From Monodelphis domestica (Eukaryota > Chordata > Mammalia > Didelphimorphia > Didelphidae), in NCBI RefSeq assembly GCF_027887165.1, contig NC_077227.1, positions 61,338,900-61,402,899 of the forward strand: 64,000 nucleotides of DNA, given 5' to 3'. Shown here piece by piece: positions 54,783-64,000 of the stretch; within the stretch, counting starts at the first letter, position 1, and each line of letters begins with the position of its first letter. The translations under genes and the position numbers were made by a program. Under the pieces are notes generated by a model. The model made no database searches, had not been told where the DNA came from, and saw only the letters and a list, made by a program, of their open reading frames with translations.

Positions 54783-55286
54783 CTGTACTACTCTACAGTC
54801 TCTAGCTTGGTGACTATACATAAGCAGTTTTCACATCGATTCTCCCTCACTTCCTTTTCAGTTTAAAGCAATTTCGATAAGACTTCATAGACTCTAAACA
54901 ACTTAATTCTTACTAGGTTTTATGATTATTTACCATTGACTTTCAAATCACAGGGCCCTGAAAGAAGGAAAGGTCCTTAGGAAGAGACATACTTTCTACA
55001 ATCCTCCAACAGGTCGTTGATAAAGACCTACTATGTGCCCAACTCTGCTCTGGTTCACCTGGGGCATAGAGCAGAAGGTGAGGACTTGGGCCAACCTCTC
55101 AGGAAGTTCATGATGGAGTTAGAAAGCCAAAACTTAAAACACATGAAACAGAATATATTCAAGATAATATAAAAAAAACTGTTCAAATGAGTAGAGTTGA
55201 ATGTAAAGACGAATGGTACAGACTGACTTTTAGTGAGGTCAGGAAGGGAGAAAATCCATGCAGTCTAGAGTCATACTAATAATTCT
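54783..55286. other. No gene; ancient repeat fragment near 55015-55130
   Basis: ATAAAGACCTACTATGTGCC and CTCAGGAAGTTCATGATGGA fit a diverged start of the family at 51168. The remainder is unassigned. Confidence 0.4.
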
Positions 55287-55287
55287 T

Positions 55288-55466
55288 GGGGAAGTTGGGT
55301 TGCTCAGTGGCTAAAGAGAAGGTCCTAGGTTTAAATCTGGCCTCAGACACTTCCTAGCTTTGTGGCCCTGGGCAAGTCACTTAACCCCCACTGCCTAGCC
55401 CTTACCACTCTTCTACTTTGGAACCAATACTTCATATCAGTTTTAAGACAAAAGGTAGATTTTTTA
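55288..55466 (+). mobile_element. Family A tRNA-derived SINE
   Basis: Forward copy: GGGGAAGTTGGGTTGCTCAG, CTAGGTTTAAATCTGGCCTC, TAACCCCCACTGCCTAGCCC and TTTTAAGACAAAAGGTAGA. About 20 bases of the head are missing. Confidence 0.88.
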
Positions 55467-56085
55467 AAATATAAAATATAAACATAATATCTCTTATTTA
55501 TGGGGAAAGGGTCTGTTCTAAAGAGATGGGATGACGTCTATCACTGCTATATCTTCAGCCATGATCCAGAAATACAAAATCATACTCGATTACTATTTTA
55601 TTAGTTAGCTATTCACTTTTTTGACATTATTAACAATAGATATTGGGTTCCTCCTCCCTAAACATCATCAAGGGAAGACTCAATTATTATTTCTTAAGGC
55701 TGTTTTCAAGGAAATTGTCAAGCAAATAAACATTGGGGCAAATGATATATAAAGTTCTTTACCACTTTACACTATGATTCTGAATTTCACTGCTTTTAAA
55801 GTTGATTCCAGTGTTCAAATCTCAAGCAGTGGAGGTGGTGGTGGATGTGTGGGTGGATGCAGATGCACACATGCCCACACACAATGAACAGTAAGTGCTG
55901 ATACTTAGAGTAAGAATCAGTGGCCTGAGACAGTAGAAGACCAACCTGGCCAAGACTGAAGGCCTGTATTGGAGAAAGAGGGGAGATGAGGATAAAAAGG
56001 GAGGTTGGAGATAGATTGTGGAGGTCCTTAAATGGCAAAGTTTGGACAGGCTGTAGAAGTGTTCCTGATCCTATCCAGTCTTCAG
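55467..56085. other. No gene supported
   Basis: Unassigned. The 162-codon reverse frame 55796-56284 draws half its length from the adjacent purine tract (Ser/Pro/Leu-rich on the other strand) and has no domain. I do not call it. Confidence 0.45.
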
Positions 56086-56262
56086 TTTTGAAGAAAAAAA
56101 GAGGGAAGGGAGAGAAAAAATGAAGAGAGGTCAGAGAGGGGAAGAGAGGAGATGGAGAGACAGAGAGAAAGGAGAGAGGAAGGAGGAAGAGAAGAGAAGG
56201 AGAAGTATAGAGGGGAGGAAAAGAAGAGGAAGAAAGGATGGAGGAAAGAAAAGAGGAGAGTC
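56086..56262. repeat. Purine-rich low-complexity tract
   Basis: Almost entirely A and G on the forward strand, irregular GAGAGG/GAAGAGG units. Confidence 0.9.
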
Positions 56263-56592
56263 CAATAGTGCACTCTGCTCCCAAGATTTCTTAGGTGGGG
56301 ATTTGCTTCTACAGTTTCATGGTCAGCAAAACTTCCTAGTCATTTGCAACAGAAAGTCAACCTAGCTTCCATGTCTACCTCAGATCAGTGCTCTTTGCTT
56401 GTTCCAAGGACAAGTGGAGATGTTGGGTTTGGATACACTTGATACTTAATCACAATTTGTGGCATTGGTTTTCACAGTAGCACCAGGGAAAGAAGGGCAT
56501 GCCAAATTTAATCCCTAGCATAACCTTTTAAGCTATAACTAAAGCCAAAGGTAATAGGAACCATGGACATGCTCCTTTGCTATCTTGGGTAG

Positions 56593-56693
56593 GGAAGTCA
56601 CTTGACCCCCATTGCCTAGCCCTTACTGCTCTTCTGCCTTGGAATCAATACATAGTGCTGATTCCAAGATGGAAGGTGAGGGTTTAAAAAAAA
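56593..56693 (+). mobile_element. Family A SINE, 3' half
   Basis: AAGTCACTTGACCCCCATTG, CTTACTGCTCTTCTGCCTTG and TTCCAAGATGGAAGGTGAGG with an A-run. The head is missing. Confidence 0.88.
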
Positions 56694-56699
56694 GTCTGT

Positions 56700-56875
56700 A
56701 CCAAGAGGTAGTGTGATAGCATAGCTATTAGCTGAACTTGAAGTCAGGAGACCAGAACTCAAATTCTATTTCCACATGTAGCTTTGTGACTTTCAGAAAG
56801 CTGAGTTCTCTCTCTGAACCCGTTTCCTCATCTCTCATATGAAGATCATACTACTTTCACTGTCTATCTCAGGGT
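56700..56875 (+). mobile_element. MIR-like SINE
   Basis: AGTGTGATAGCATAGCTATT, CAGGAGACCAGAACTCAAAT and CTGAACCCGTTTCCTCATCT. Confidence 0.5.
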
Positions 56876-57177
56876 TGACATCATAATAGCAATTCTGGTG
56901 CAAAATGTACCTCTGGAAAGTAACTCCAAAGGGGTACTCAGATCAAAACCAATTTGATGAGGACACAGAGAGACCTTGAAACTTGGGATACAAAGTCTCA
57001 TAAAAAGAAAGACTCTTCCCCCACTCCCTACATCACCCAGATTGGGGGAAGGGAACATTGGCCCCCCAAAATTGACCCTGTAGATAGAGACTCTGGGACA
57101 CATTGAGATCACTATAGGAGGAGCAGGGAGTAGAGTCAGACCTGAAGCTATGAGAAAAGTTTCCTGATATCTTCTTA

Positions 57178-57300
57178 GGGTTTTTGTTTGTTTTTTCTAA
57201 GCCCTTACTTTATGTCCAACTAACAACTCTAGGCCAGAAGGGCAAAGGCTAGGCAAACTGGGTTAAGTTACTTGCCCAGGGACACACAGCTAGGAGGCTT
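57178..57300 (-). mobile_element. Family A SINE, diverged fragment
   Basis: TAAGCCCTTACTTTATGTCC, GGCAAAGGCTAGGCAAACTG and GTTACTTGCCCAGGGACACA. Confidence 0.7.
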
Positions 57301-58750
57301 TTTGTTGTACCTAATTGTTCTTGTTAGCTGTCACTGCAGACAAGTCACTTACCTACTTTGTACACTAAGTAGCTCACAAAGAGTTCAAAGAAGATATCAG
57401 CCTGCCTGGAGAGAAAAAGCTTCCTTATCTGGAAGTTCTCCAAATGGTGAAATCAGAGATCTAGTCTCCATCTCTATTCTTGTAAACTAGTCCTGTTTTT
57501 AAGCCATTTCAAAGAAGAAGTGCAGTAAATGCCACCTAATTCCCTTGGGCAAACCCCCAGCCCACCTCCTAAAGTCATAAGTGGACACTTATTATGACTT
57601 TAGATTTTACTGACTTTCCCCTTCCTGACCACCATCAACACTATCTGTACCATTCTGTTTTACCCCCAATTTCATTCAACTGGACATTGCATTTTTATGT
57701 TGTCTCTATTTCATGTGTTTAAATTTCATTTCCCTGCCTTGTCTATAATGCCCTCGAGGAGGACCCAAGTCCTCTCCTTCTGCTCCATGCCCCGTGGTGC
57801 CCAGGTCATGACTGAGCGCAAAGTGGGTGCCTGACAAAGACTTGTAGAAAGCGGCGTATTCCTTCCCAAGGTTCTTCCTTTCCTGCAAAGTTCTATCATT
57901 TCAAGGCCAACCGTAGCATCAGATTTCAGATTTGCTCCATTCAAGTTCACTCGGATTTGAAAACGTGTCCCTTTCTCACAGACTCTCAACTGGAAAGAAT
58001 GATTCATTTTCACTTTCAAGGCTAGAAACCATCTCTTCACTCGAACATTAATAACTGGGGCAGAAACTCAGACTAATCCCATTGTCCTTTCCATAAACTA
58101 TAGAGAGACGAATGTAATAACGAGAGGGAGAAATGGCATTTGACGAACCCTCCAAGTGGTTCAATAACCGTATATGAGCCAAATGAAAAAGAGAGATGAT
58201 TGCTTTGACTTACTGAGCAGAGAGGTTTCTAGCAGAGCCCACTAGTGAGAGTTCCATGAGGGAGAACAATAAGAGTGAGGAAAGACATATTCTTGGCCAT
58301 AGTAATTGGCTGAGACCCACAGAGCTGTCCGAGGTCATTGTCACATGGTGAAAAATCTGGCTGCTGTAGGAAATGGTTGCCCTCAGGTGACTTCATGCCT
58401 TCAATTAACTGATAAACTGTCTGGGGTTACAAGGAAATGGCATTTGGCTTTCAGATTTCAAAGCACCTGAAGAAAACCTTAGGGATGCTTAGATTCAACG
58501 ACCTACCTCTTTAACCACTTTCATTTCATGGTTGTAAGAGCTGTTCTCTGTAAGAAAGGTGAGATAGCAAGAAGTCAGGGGACGGAGCTAATGGGACACT
58601 CAGGACCTCTTCACATCCCCATTTCCATGGTCACTGAGAAGGGGAAGGAAAGACATGGGAGCATGAGTGGAGGTCTTTCTAGGTTAATGGAAGTAGGTAT
58701 TCTCAGACTTCAGGGCTGTGCGAGAAGGGAGGGTTATATTCTGAATCACT
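57301..58750. other. Repeat-poor block, no supported gene
   Basis: About 1.4 kb without a repeat that I can name. The reverse frames at 57706-58040 and the forward frame at 58528-58752 lack domains and splice logic. The segment 57890-58200 carries several CpGs and looks non-repetitive. Confidence 0.4.
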
Positions 58751-58752
58751 AA

Positions 58753-58769
58753 GCCACACACACACATGT

Positions 58770-58803
<34 letters not shown>

Positions 58804-58808
58804 GCACA
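58753..58808. repeat. (CA)n microsatellite with ATGTGCGC interruption
   Basis: Alternating purine-pyrimidine run with two ACATGTGC interruptions. Z-DNA-prone. Confidence 0.92.
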
Positions 58809-58859
58809 CAAACAAGTCAAGCCAAAGTTTTCAGTTCTATATTGCTCAAAGTATGGCTT

Positions 58860-59215
58860 GTCTTTCCTCTAGGATTTCAGCAACTCTTTTGAGAAGGTGG
58901 AAGCAATCTGCTCCTTTCTAAACTGGAACAACCATGTTTTCCAGGCACGGCCACTGTCCTGTCCTTTGCTATTGTGAGGCACACACACCCCTTTAAATCA
59001 TCTCCTCCACATCATTAAATTGGAAGTCCGTAATGCTGAGATTCCCTCAGAGAGCATTAATCTAAAAAGTCATAAAATCTCACGATGGAGCGTAATTAAC
59101 TATTAGAAATGTTTACCCATTAGCCCCAGGCTCTACCCTGGCCAGAATTCTGGTCTATTATCGGTTTACCTATCTTATCTACTTAGCCCCTCTGTCAGCG
59201 TATAAGGGTTCATGG
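58860..59215. promoter_or_regulatory. Candidate conserved non-coding element
   Basis: Repeat-free sequence with homeodomain-type cores: CATCATTAAATTGGAAGTCC near 59010, GAGCATTAATCTAAAAAGTC near 59054, GATGGAGCGTAATTAACTAT near 59084. No ORF. The regulatory role is inferred from motif style only. Confidence 0.3.
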
Positions 59216-59525
59216 CAGAACAAAGCCCATCTACTATATTTTCTAGGGGAGAAATGCCTTTCTTGCTCTCCCAACATAACCACCAGTGTCTATTCCAATG
59301 TCTACTATCCATTAGATCTTTTTCTTCCCTAATAGCGAACAATTATAAATTAGTAGGGGAAAGAACAGATTGCTCACAATTGGAGTCAGAGGACCTAGAA
59401 TCAAATCCCATCTCTCCCACTGCATGACAAGGTCACATGAAGGGGGCTGGACTAGACCTCCAAGCTCCCTTTCAACTCTAAACCTGCTACAATGATCTGA
59501 GGAAATACAAAAGGACTATGAAAGA

Positions 59526-59687
59526 GGGAAGGAAGGAAGGAAGGAAGGAAGGAAGGAAGGAAGGAAGGAAGGAAGGAAGGAAGGAAGGAAGGAAGGAAGG
59601 AAGGAAGGAAGGAAGGAAGGAAGGAAGGAAGGAAGGAAGGAAGGAAGGAAGGAAGGAAGGAAGGAAGGAAGGAAGGAAGGAAGGAAA
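59526..59687. repeat. (GGAA)n microsatellite
   Basis: About 40 near-perfect GGAA units. A MIR-like remnant (GGGGGCTGGACTAGACCTCC, CAACTCTAAACCTGCTACAA) lies just upstream at about 59370-59500. There is no family A SINE at this array. Confidence 0.97.
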
Positions 59688-60238
59688 GACTGAGACAGAG
59701 TGTAAGGAACTGAAAGGCACTGGGCAAAAGGGACTGAGCCAGGAATCTTCCTGCTGCCTGCCAAAAACTCAAGCAAATATTTGTCTCAATGACTAGAAAC
59801 ACAGAAAAGGATTTAGGGTGGTGGGAGGGTCTGGGTCTCTAGGGGAAGCTTGCTTTGGTCCCAGCTGGGAAATCTCTGGGATGGAAAGGGAGGATAAAGG
59901 ACAGAGGACAAAAGAGGAAGGTGAAGAATCAGGGTTGGATTTCTTAAGGTATTCCAAGGAGGATTCTGCCTCTGCCTCAGCCTGGAGAGCCAATCACCCA
60001 GCCACACCTCAGAGTGGTTTGTGGGTTTTAATGAGGGCAGGGTTTTATATGCAATGAAGTCAGTGACCCAAGGAAGGGCTTGGTCTGATTCTCTAAGGAA
60101 AACAAGAAGCTGTTTTTCAGGAAACCTAAAGGGGGTGGCGATGGATGAATTGGATCTCTAGGATTCTAGAGAATTGGCCTCCTTGCCAACCAAGAGGGAG
60201 TACCTATCTGGGGAGAAAAACTGAAGGAGATAACACAG
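59688..60238. other. No gene or clear repeat
   Basis: Unassigned. A 79-codon forward frame (59818-60057) has no family features. Confidence 0.4.
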
Positions 60239-60239
60239 A

Positions 60240-60392
60240 TCACAGTAACTTTATAGCCAGAAAGGACCTTAAAGCAAATAGAGTCCAACTCTCTCATCTA
60301 ACAGTGTTTTACAGCTAAGGAAACTGAGGCCTAAATAAGGAAAACATCTTGCCTAAAAGCCAGCTAATAAGTCTAAAGGATCATAGTTTTAG
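60240..60392 (-). mobile_element. MIR-like SINE
   Basis: ACTTTATAGCCAGAAAGGAC, AATAGAGTCCAACTCTCTCA and ACAGCTAAGGAAACTGAGGC. Confidence 0.6.
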
Positions 60393-60394
60393 AG

Positions 60395-60765
60395 CTAAAA
60401 GGGAACTCAGCCCCCCAAGCCTGAATCCAACTCCCCAGTGAAATTATTGCTAATTTATCCTGCATTCATCTTATTTGTACAAAGTTGTTGACATGTTCTT
60501 CGCCCCTTTAGACTATGAGCTCCTCAAGGTCAGGGACTGGTTTTGCATTTTTTAAAAGTATCCTCAGCACTTAGTCCAGTGCTTGATATACAATAGATGC
60601 TTAATAAATTCTTAATCTACAGATGAGGAAATAGTCATGAGGAACTTAAGTGGCTTGCCCAGGGTCATCCTGCTAGTAAGTGTCTGAGTTAGGATTTGAA
60701 TCCACATCTTCCTAACTCAAGTTCAGCCCCCTATCCTCATCATCATGCTACCTTTAGTATTAGAG
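60395..60765 (-). mobile_element. MIR-like SINE split by an L2 3' end
   Basis: The left part AGGATCATAGTTTTAGAGCT and right part (CAGATGAGGAAATAGTCATG, TTGCCCAGGGTCATCCTGCT, AGGATTTGAATCCACATCTT) form one reverse MIR-like SINE. Between them, 60440-60615 is a forward L2 tail (GACTATGAGCTCCTCAAGGT, CAGCACTTAGTCCAGTGCTT, TAGATGCTTAATAAATTC). Confidence 0.6.
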
Positions 60766-60799
60766 ATAGGATTTCAACTCTCAGGCTACTATTCTGTCT

Positions 60800-60992
60800 T
60801 TTTTTTTCCCCTTTAAACTCTTATTTTCTATCTTAGTAATAACTCTAAATCAGAAGGGCAAGGATTAAGCAAACAGGGATATGTTACTTGCCAGAGGTCA
60901 CACAGTGAGAGAGTATCTCAGACAAGATCTGAACCCAGGACCTCTTGTCTCCAGGCCTGGCTCTCTACCCACTGTGCCACCTCGCTGCCCCA
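60800..60992 (-). mobile_element. Family A tRNA-derived SINE
   Basis: Reverse copy: AAACTCTTATTTTCTATCTT, GAGGTCACACAGTGAGAGAG, AGATCTGAACCCAGGACCTC and CACTGTGCCACCTCGCTGCC. Confidence 0.85.
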
Positions 60993-61465
60993 GACTATTG
61001 CTCTTACCATCCTATCACACTGCCTTCATGACCTGCAGGCTAGAAATGTAGTGACTCCCTCACATGAATTTCATCCAGCCAACTTCTGCAAGGTGACAGT
61101 TACAGAAGCAGCCCAAAGTATACCATATCCAAATATATATATATTTTTTCCAATATTAAAGCATCACATAAATGCCAGCTATTATTATTTGTTATTGTTG
61201 TTATTGTTGTTGTTGTGAAAGAGCCTTTAGTTGCCTGAGGTCAGTTGGAGAAGATGCTCCTGAGGAAAAGGAATTCCAAGACCCACCTGTCACCTTTCTG
61301 AGGTTGTTTGGGAAGCTCTCGGTTCTCACCCTCAGTGAAAGGGACAGAGCTTTACTGTTAAGAAAAGGACTGGGGGGTTTGGGTTGTTTTCTATTTTTCT
61401 TTCCCTACAAGCTAGAACCTGAGCTGGGTAGAATGCTATAATATACTCAATACCTCAAGGACCCA
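60993..61465. other. No gene; (TTG/TTA)n at 61184-61216
   Basis: A short TTATTGTTG repeat. The 89-codon forward frame at 61172-61441 starts in this repeat and shows no domain. Confidence 0.4.
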
Positions 61466-61612
61466 TGATTTCATCAGAGTGGTCTCCCCTGCCACAGAAC
61501 AGATGGCAACCCTTCCACAGTCTCATAGGTTGCTATGGCAGGAAAGAATTCATCACCTGGCAGCCAACCTTCTGGTAGTGAGCCTTTCAGAATTTATCTG
61601 AGCTGCAGACAG
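61466..61612 (+). repeat. Unidentified dispersed repeat, copy 2
   Basis: Partner of 13738-13885 in the same orientation, diverged, with matching order of short blocks listed under copy 1. Confidence 0.5.
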
Positions 61613-61794
61613 ACGTAGCATCCATCACTGAACCCTTTCGAGCCTGGAAGGACCCACCACAGCTTTTGAAAACCCAGGCACCTCCATATCAGGCCAAGTC
61701 ACAGAAGTAGAACTTGAACAGAGGAAATGAATACAGCAAACTCACCATTATTCATATGTTGTATCAGTTGAGTTACCTGATTATTTAACAGAAT

Positions 61795-61978
61795 CATACT
61801 AGCAGAGTTTTCAGTTTGGAAGGGACCTTCAACCCCATCAAGTCCAACCCCTCTCCATTTACACATGAGGAAACTGAAGCAAACAGAAATCAAGTGACTT
61901 GCCCAGGGTCACACATTTGAACTCAGATCTTCCTGACTCTAAGCCTGGTGCTCTATCCATTATGCCTTTTATCCATTA
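61795..61978 (-). mobile_element. MIR-like SINE
   Basis: AGCAGAGTTTTCAGTTTGGA, CCATCAAGTCCAACCCCTCT, CACATGAGGAAACTGAAGCA and AAGTGACTTGCCCAGGGTCA. Confidence 0.72.
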
Positions 61979-62210
61979 TAGTTTTATTGTGGCTTCATTC
62001 ATTATATCTATCCTATGCTGAAGAACTTTTAACCCCCTCTGTAGAGAACTAGAAATGAGCTATTTGAGCTATAATCTGAGTTTCCAAGAGAAAACTTTGA
62101 AACTCACCATTTGACAAAGATGTGATTTTTAGAGGTTCCCATATTGAACCTGATCTATATGACCCCAGAGTTTGGTGTGCTGGGCTTCAGATAACAAATT
62201 TTTTAAAGGA
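61979..62210. other. No gene or clear repeat
   Basis: Short unassigned stretch between SINEs. Confidence 0.4.
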
Positions 62211-62211
62211 A

Positions 62212-62411
62212 AGGTTAGAGGTCAGGTAGGTGACTCAGTGGATTGAGAGGCATGTTTTGAGATCGGAGATCCTGAGTTCAAATCTGCCCTCAGATATTCC
62301 TAGTTGTGTGACCCTGGGAGAGTCACTTAACCTCCAATGCCTAGTCCTTACCACTCTTCTGCCCTAGAATCAACTCAAAGTATTGATTCTAATTTGGAAG
62401 GTAAGAGTTGG

Positions 62412-62412
<1 letters not shown>
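62212..62412 (+). mobile_element. Family A tRNA-derived SINE
   Basis: Forward copy: GTCAGGTAGGTGACTCAGTG, CTGAGTTCAAATCTGCCCTC, CTTAACCTCCAATGCCTAGT and TTCTAATTTGGAAGGTAAGA. Its tail runs into a TG repeat. Confidence 0.9.
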
Positions 62413-62414
<2 letters not shown>

Positions 62415-62463
<49 letters not shown>

Positions 62464-62472
62464 GTGTGTTTT
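62415..62472. repeat. (TG)n microsatellite in a SINE tail
   Basis: About 25 TG units with one CG interruption at 62459, placed where the SINE A tail should be. Confidence 0.95.
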
Positions 62473-62529
62473 AAGGAAAGGTTATAAATCCTGAATTGAA
62501 AAGATCCTAGAATAACTCTATATGGTCCC

Positions 62530-62835
62530 TCTTTTTACTGGTAATGAAAGAAGTCTAGGGGGATTAAATAAGTCCTTCAAGGTCACATGGGTAGAGAACA
62601 TCAGTAGGGGGATCCAAACCCAGGACTTCTATGCTAGAGCCACTATGATACATTTGCTCCTTGGTGGGATAAGATTAAGGAAGACCTAACCTCTGTCTGC
62701 CTCAGTTTCTTCAACTGGAAATCATGATAATACCTCACTCTCAAGATTGTTAGATGGATCAATTTAAATATCCATAATTTGCTTAGCACAGTGTCTGGCA
62801 CATAGTAGTGCTTAATCAACACTTGTTCCCTTCCC
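62530..62835. mobile_element. MIR/L2-like fragments
   Basis: 62535-62640 looks like a reverse MIR fragment (AAGGTCACATGGGTAGAGAA). 62695-62825 has forward MIR-like CTGCCTCAGTTTCTTCAACT and the tail TAGCACAGTGTCTGGCACAT. Confidence 0.5.
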
Positions 62836-63710
62836 TGCCCCATTCTTTTGTGATCACTCAAGGTGATTTATCCATGGCGATCCCTATTGTTGGACATACC
62901 CAGTGGTCTCTTTCTGTAGAAGTTACATTCTAGAATCTCACTAAAGGATATGTGCAACAGAACTCCTGATTGGTCTTTGATCCCTGGAACTGGAATTTCA
63001 TTGAAAATTTTTGGTCACAGGGTGAGGAAGAGTCACCTATTTGGTGGGCTATGAGAGATGGAGATCAAAAGCCATTCTCCTCCTTTTGAATGAATTGATT
63101 TGAACTTCTGGATTTTCATCTAAAGGGAAAGGAGATTTGTCTTCTCTCTCCCTAGAGCCAAGGATGACTTTGAGTTCATGGCATCAAAAGGAGGTGCCTT
63201 TCTAGGTGAGTACCTCAAGTCCCTAACCGCCTCCTGTGTTGTGCTTCTTTCCCGAGCAAAGCTTTGCAACCAACAGACAATGGTCCAGAGAGATGGATAT
63301 TCCAACCTCTGTGGACAGCTCATGACTTTAAGAGTTCTTGGCTTCCTAAGCCGGTTGCTCATAGGGAGGTGCTTTCTATAGCTATCCAGCATCACAAGGG
63401 AAATTACCATTGATACAACCACTCTGAACCTGAAAGAAGTAAATATTCATGTGTCTCACTGACAAGAAAATTGGAACTTTGTGAGTGGATCAGAAAGTCG
63501 AGATTTGAGAAGAATATGAAATATTTGCTTAAATTTGGGTCCCTTAGAGTTGTCTTTACCTCTCTGGGGAATATAAAGAGTGAGGGGTTATTGTTTTTTA
63601 TTTTAAATATTTGTTAATGCTTATTTATGAGTCTTCTCTATGTCAGACAATTCTTTTGTGATAGAAGAAATAAATAACTTTCCTATACCTATGTGATTGT
63701 AAATGGAGTA
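62836..63710. other. Repeat-poor stretch; weak exon-like segment at 63156-63205
   Basis: Nothing firmly assignable. At 63156-63205 a 50-base open segment is flanked by a pyrimidine-rich acceptor-like TTCTCTCTCCCTAG and a donor-like CTAGGTGAGT. In the open frame it reads AKDDFEFMASKGGAFL. The same frame stays open without splicing to 63381. This may be a chance signal or part of an unrecognised repeat. Confidence 0.2.
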
Positions 63711-63712
63711 TC

Positions 63713-64000
63713 TTTTTTTTTAACCCTTACTTCTATCTTAGAATCAATATTGGTTCCAAGGCAGAAGAGCAAGGTCCTAGGCTCAAATATGACTTCAGAC
63801 ACTTCCTAGCTAGGTGACCCTGGGCAAGTTGCTTAACCCCCATTGCCTAGCCCTTACTGCTCTTCTGCCTTGAAACCAACACACAGTATTGATTCTAACA
63901 CAGAAGGTAAGGGTTTTTAAAAATTGAAATTAAAAAACCAAGGCAAAAGAGCAATAAGGGCTAGGCATTGGAGCTTAAGTGACTTTCCCAGGGAAATACA
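63713..64000 (-). mobile_element. Family A SINE interrupted by a second family A SINE
   Basis: The reverse outer copy is at 63713-63772 (TAACCCTTACTTCTATCTTA) and 63938-64000 (AATAAGGGCTAGGCATTGGA), running off the window. A forward, 5'-truncated copy lies at 63773-63937. The duplicated target CCAAGGCAGAAGAGCAA (63756-63772) / CCAAGGCAAAAGAGCAA (63938-63954) matches at 16 of 17. Confidence 0.9.
63773..63937 (+). mobile_element. 5'-truncated family A SINE (inner copy)
   Basis: GGTCCTAGGCTCAAATATGA, GACCCTGGGCAAGTTGCTTA and TTCTAACACAGAAGGTAAGG with an A-rich end. The first ~45 bases of the family are absent, as expected for incomplete reverse transcription. Confidence 0.9.

Noticed and set aside
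55796..56284. A 162-codon reverse frame with Ser/Pro/Leu-rich start
   Set aside because: The start half is the purine tract on the opposite strand; the rest has no domain.
59452..59802. Open frames of 77-116 codons
   Set aside because: Translations of the GGAA array and its flanks.

Overview
This 64 kb window looks like intergenic or deep intronic DNA from a marsupial, most like an opossum or a related species. I identified it by eye from its repeats and have not confirmed it by a search. Two tRNA-derived SINE families dominate. In the entries below, family A is the one whose body runs from GGCAGCTGGGTGGCTCAGTG to GATGGAAGGTAAGGG, resembling opossum SINE1-type elements. Family B carries a box for GTTCAAATCTGGCCTCAGACAC and a 3' part with GTCACAAAGAGTCAGACA, resembling Mar1/WSINE-type elements. 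Around them lie L1 elements of a marsupial type, old MIR/THER-like SINEs, L2 and CR1/L3 LINE fragments, RTE-like 3' ends, and one probable hAT miniature element. The base composition is moderately AT-rich. I see no host protein-coding gene that I can support and no structural RNA gene.

Layout. 1-15 kb: old SINE/L2/L1 fragments, with a SINE whose tail has grown into a 670-bp purine microsatellite at 5.8-6.5 kb. 15.2-16.1 kb: a repeat-poor block that reads like a conserved non-coding element, followed by a G-rich tract. 16.5-17.5 kb: a pyrimidine-rich minisatellite with eleven copies of one unit. 19.1-26.9 kb: a three-level nest in which a SINE sits in an L2 and a full-length decayed L1 sits inside an older L1. 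27-43 kb: dense SINE/LINE debris, including a SINE split by a composite insertion, an inverted duplication at 34.9/36.0 kb, and three copies of one RTE-like 3' element. 43.37-49.70 kb: a full-length L1 with an 18-bp target-site duplication, an intact ORF1 and an ORF2 broken at three points. 50-64 kb: CR1/L3, L2 and SINE fragments, a reverse-strand L1 tail, microsatellites, and repeat-poor blocks at 57.3-59.2 kb.

The only protein-coding sequence that belongs to a known family is L1. ORF1p is a trimeric RNA-binding chaperone and ORF2p is an endonuclease/reverse transcriptase. Together they drive their own copying and supply the machinery that non-autonomous SINEs use, which accounts for most other features here. 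I found no evidence of a new gene system. The most distinctive signals are structural: the expanded SINE tail bracketed by its target-site duplication, the minisatellite, the split SINE with inverted duplication, and the repeat-poor blocks that may be regulatory.
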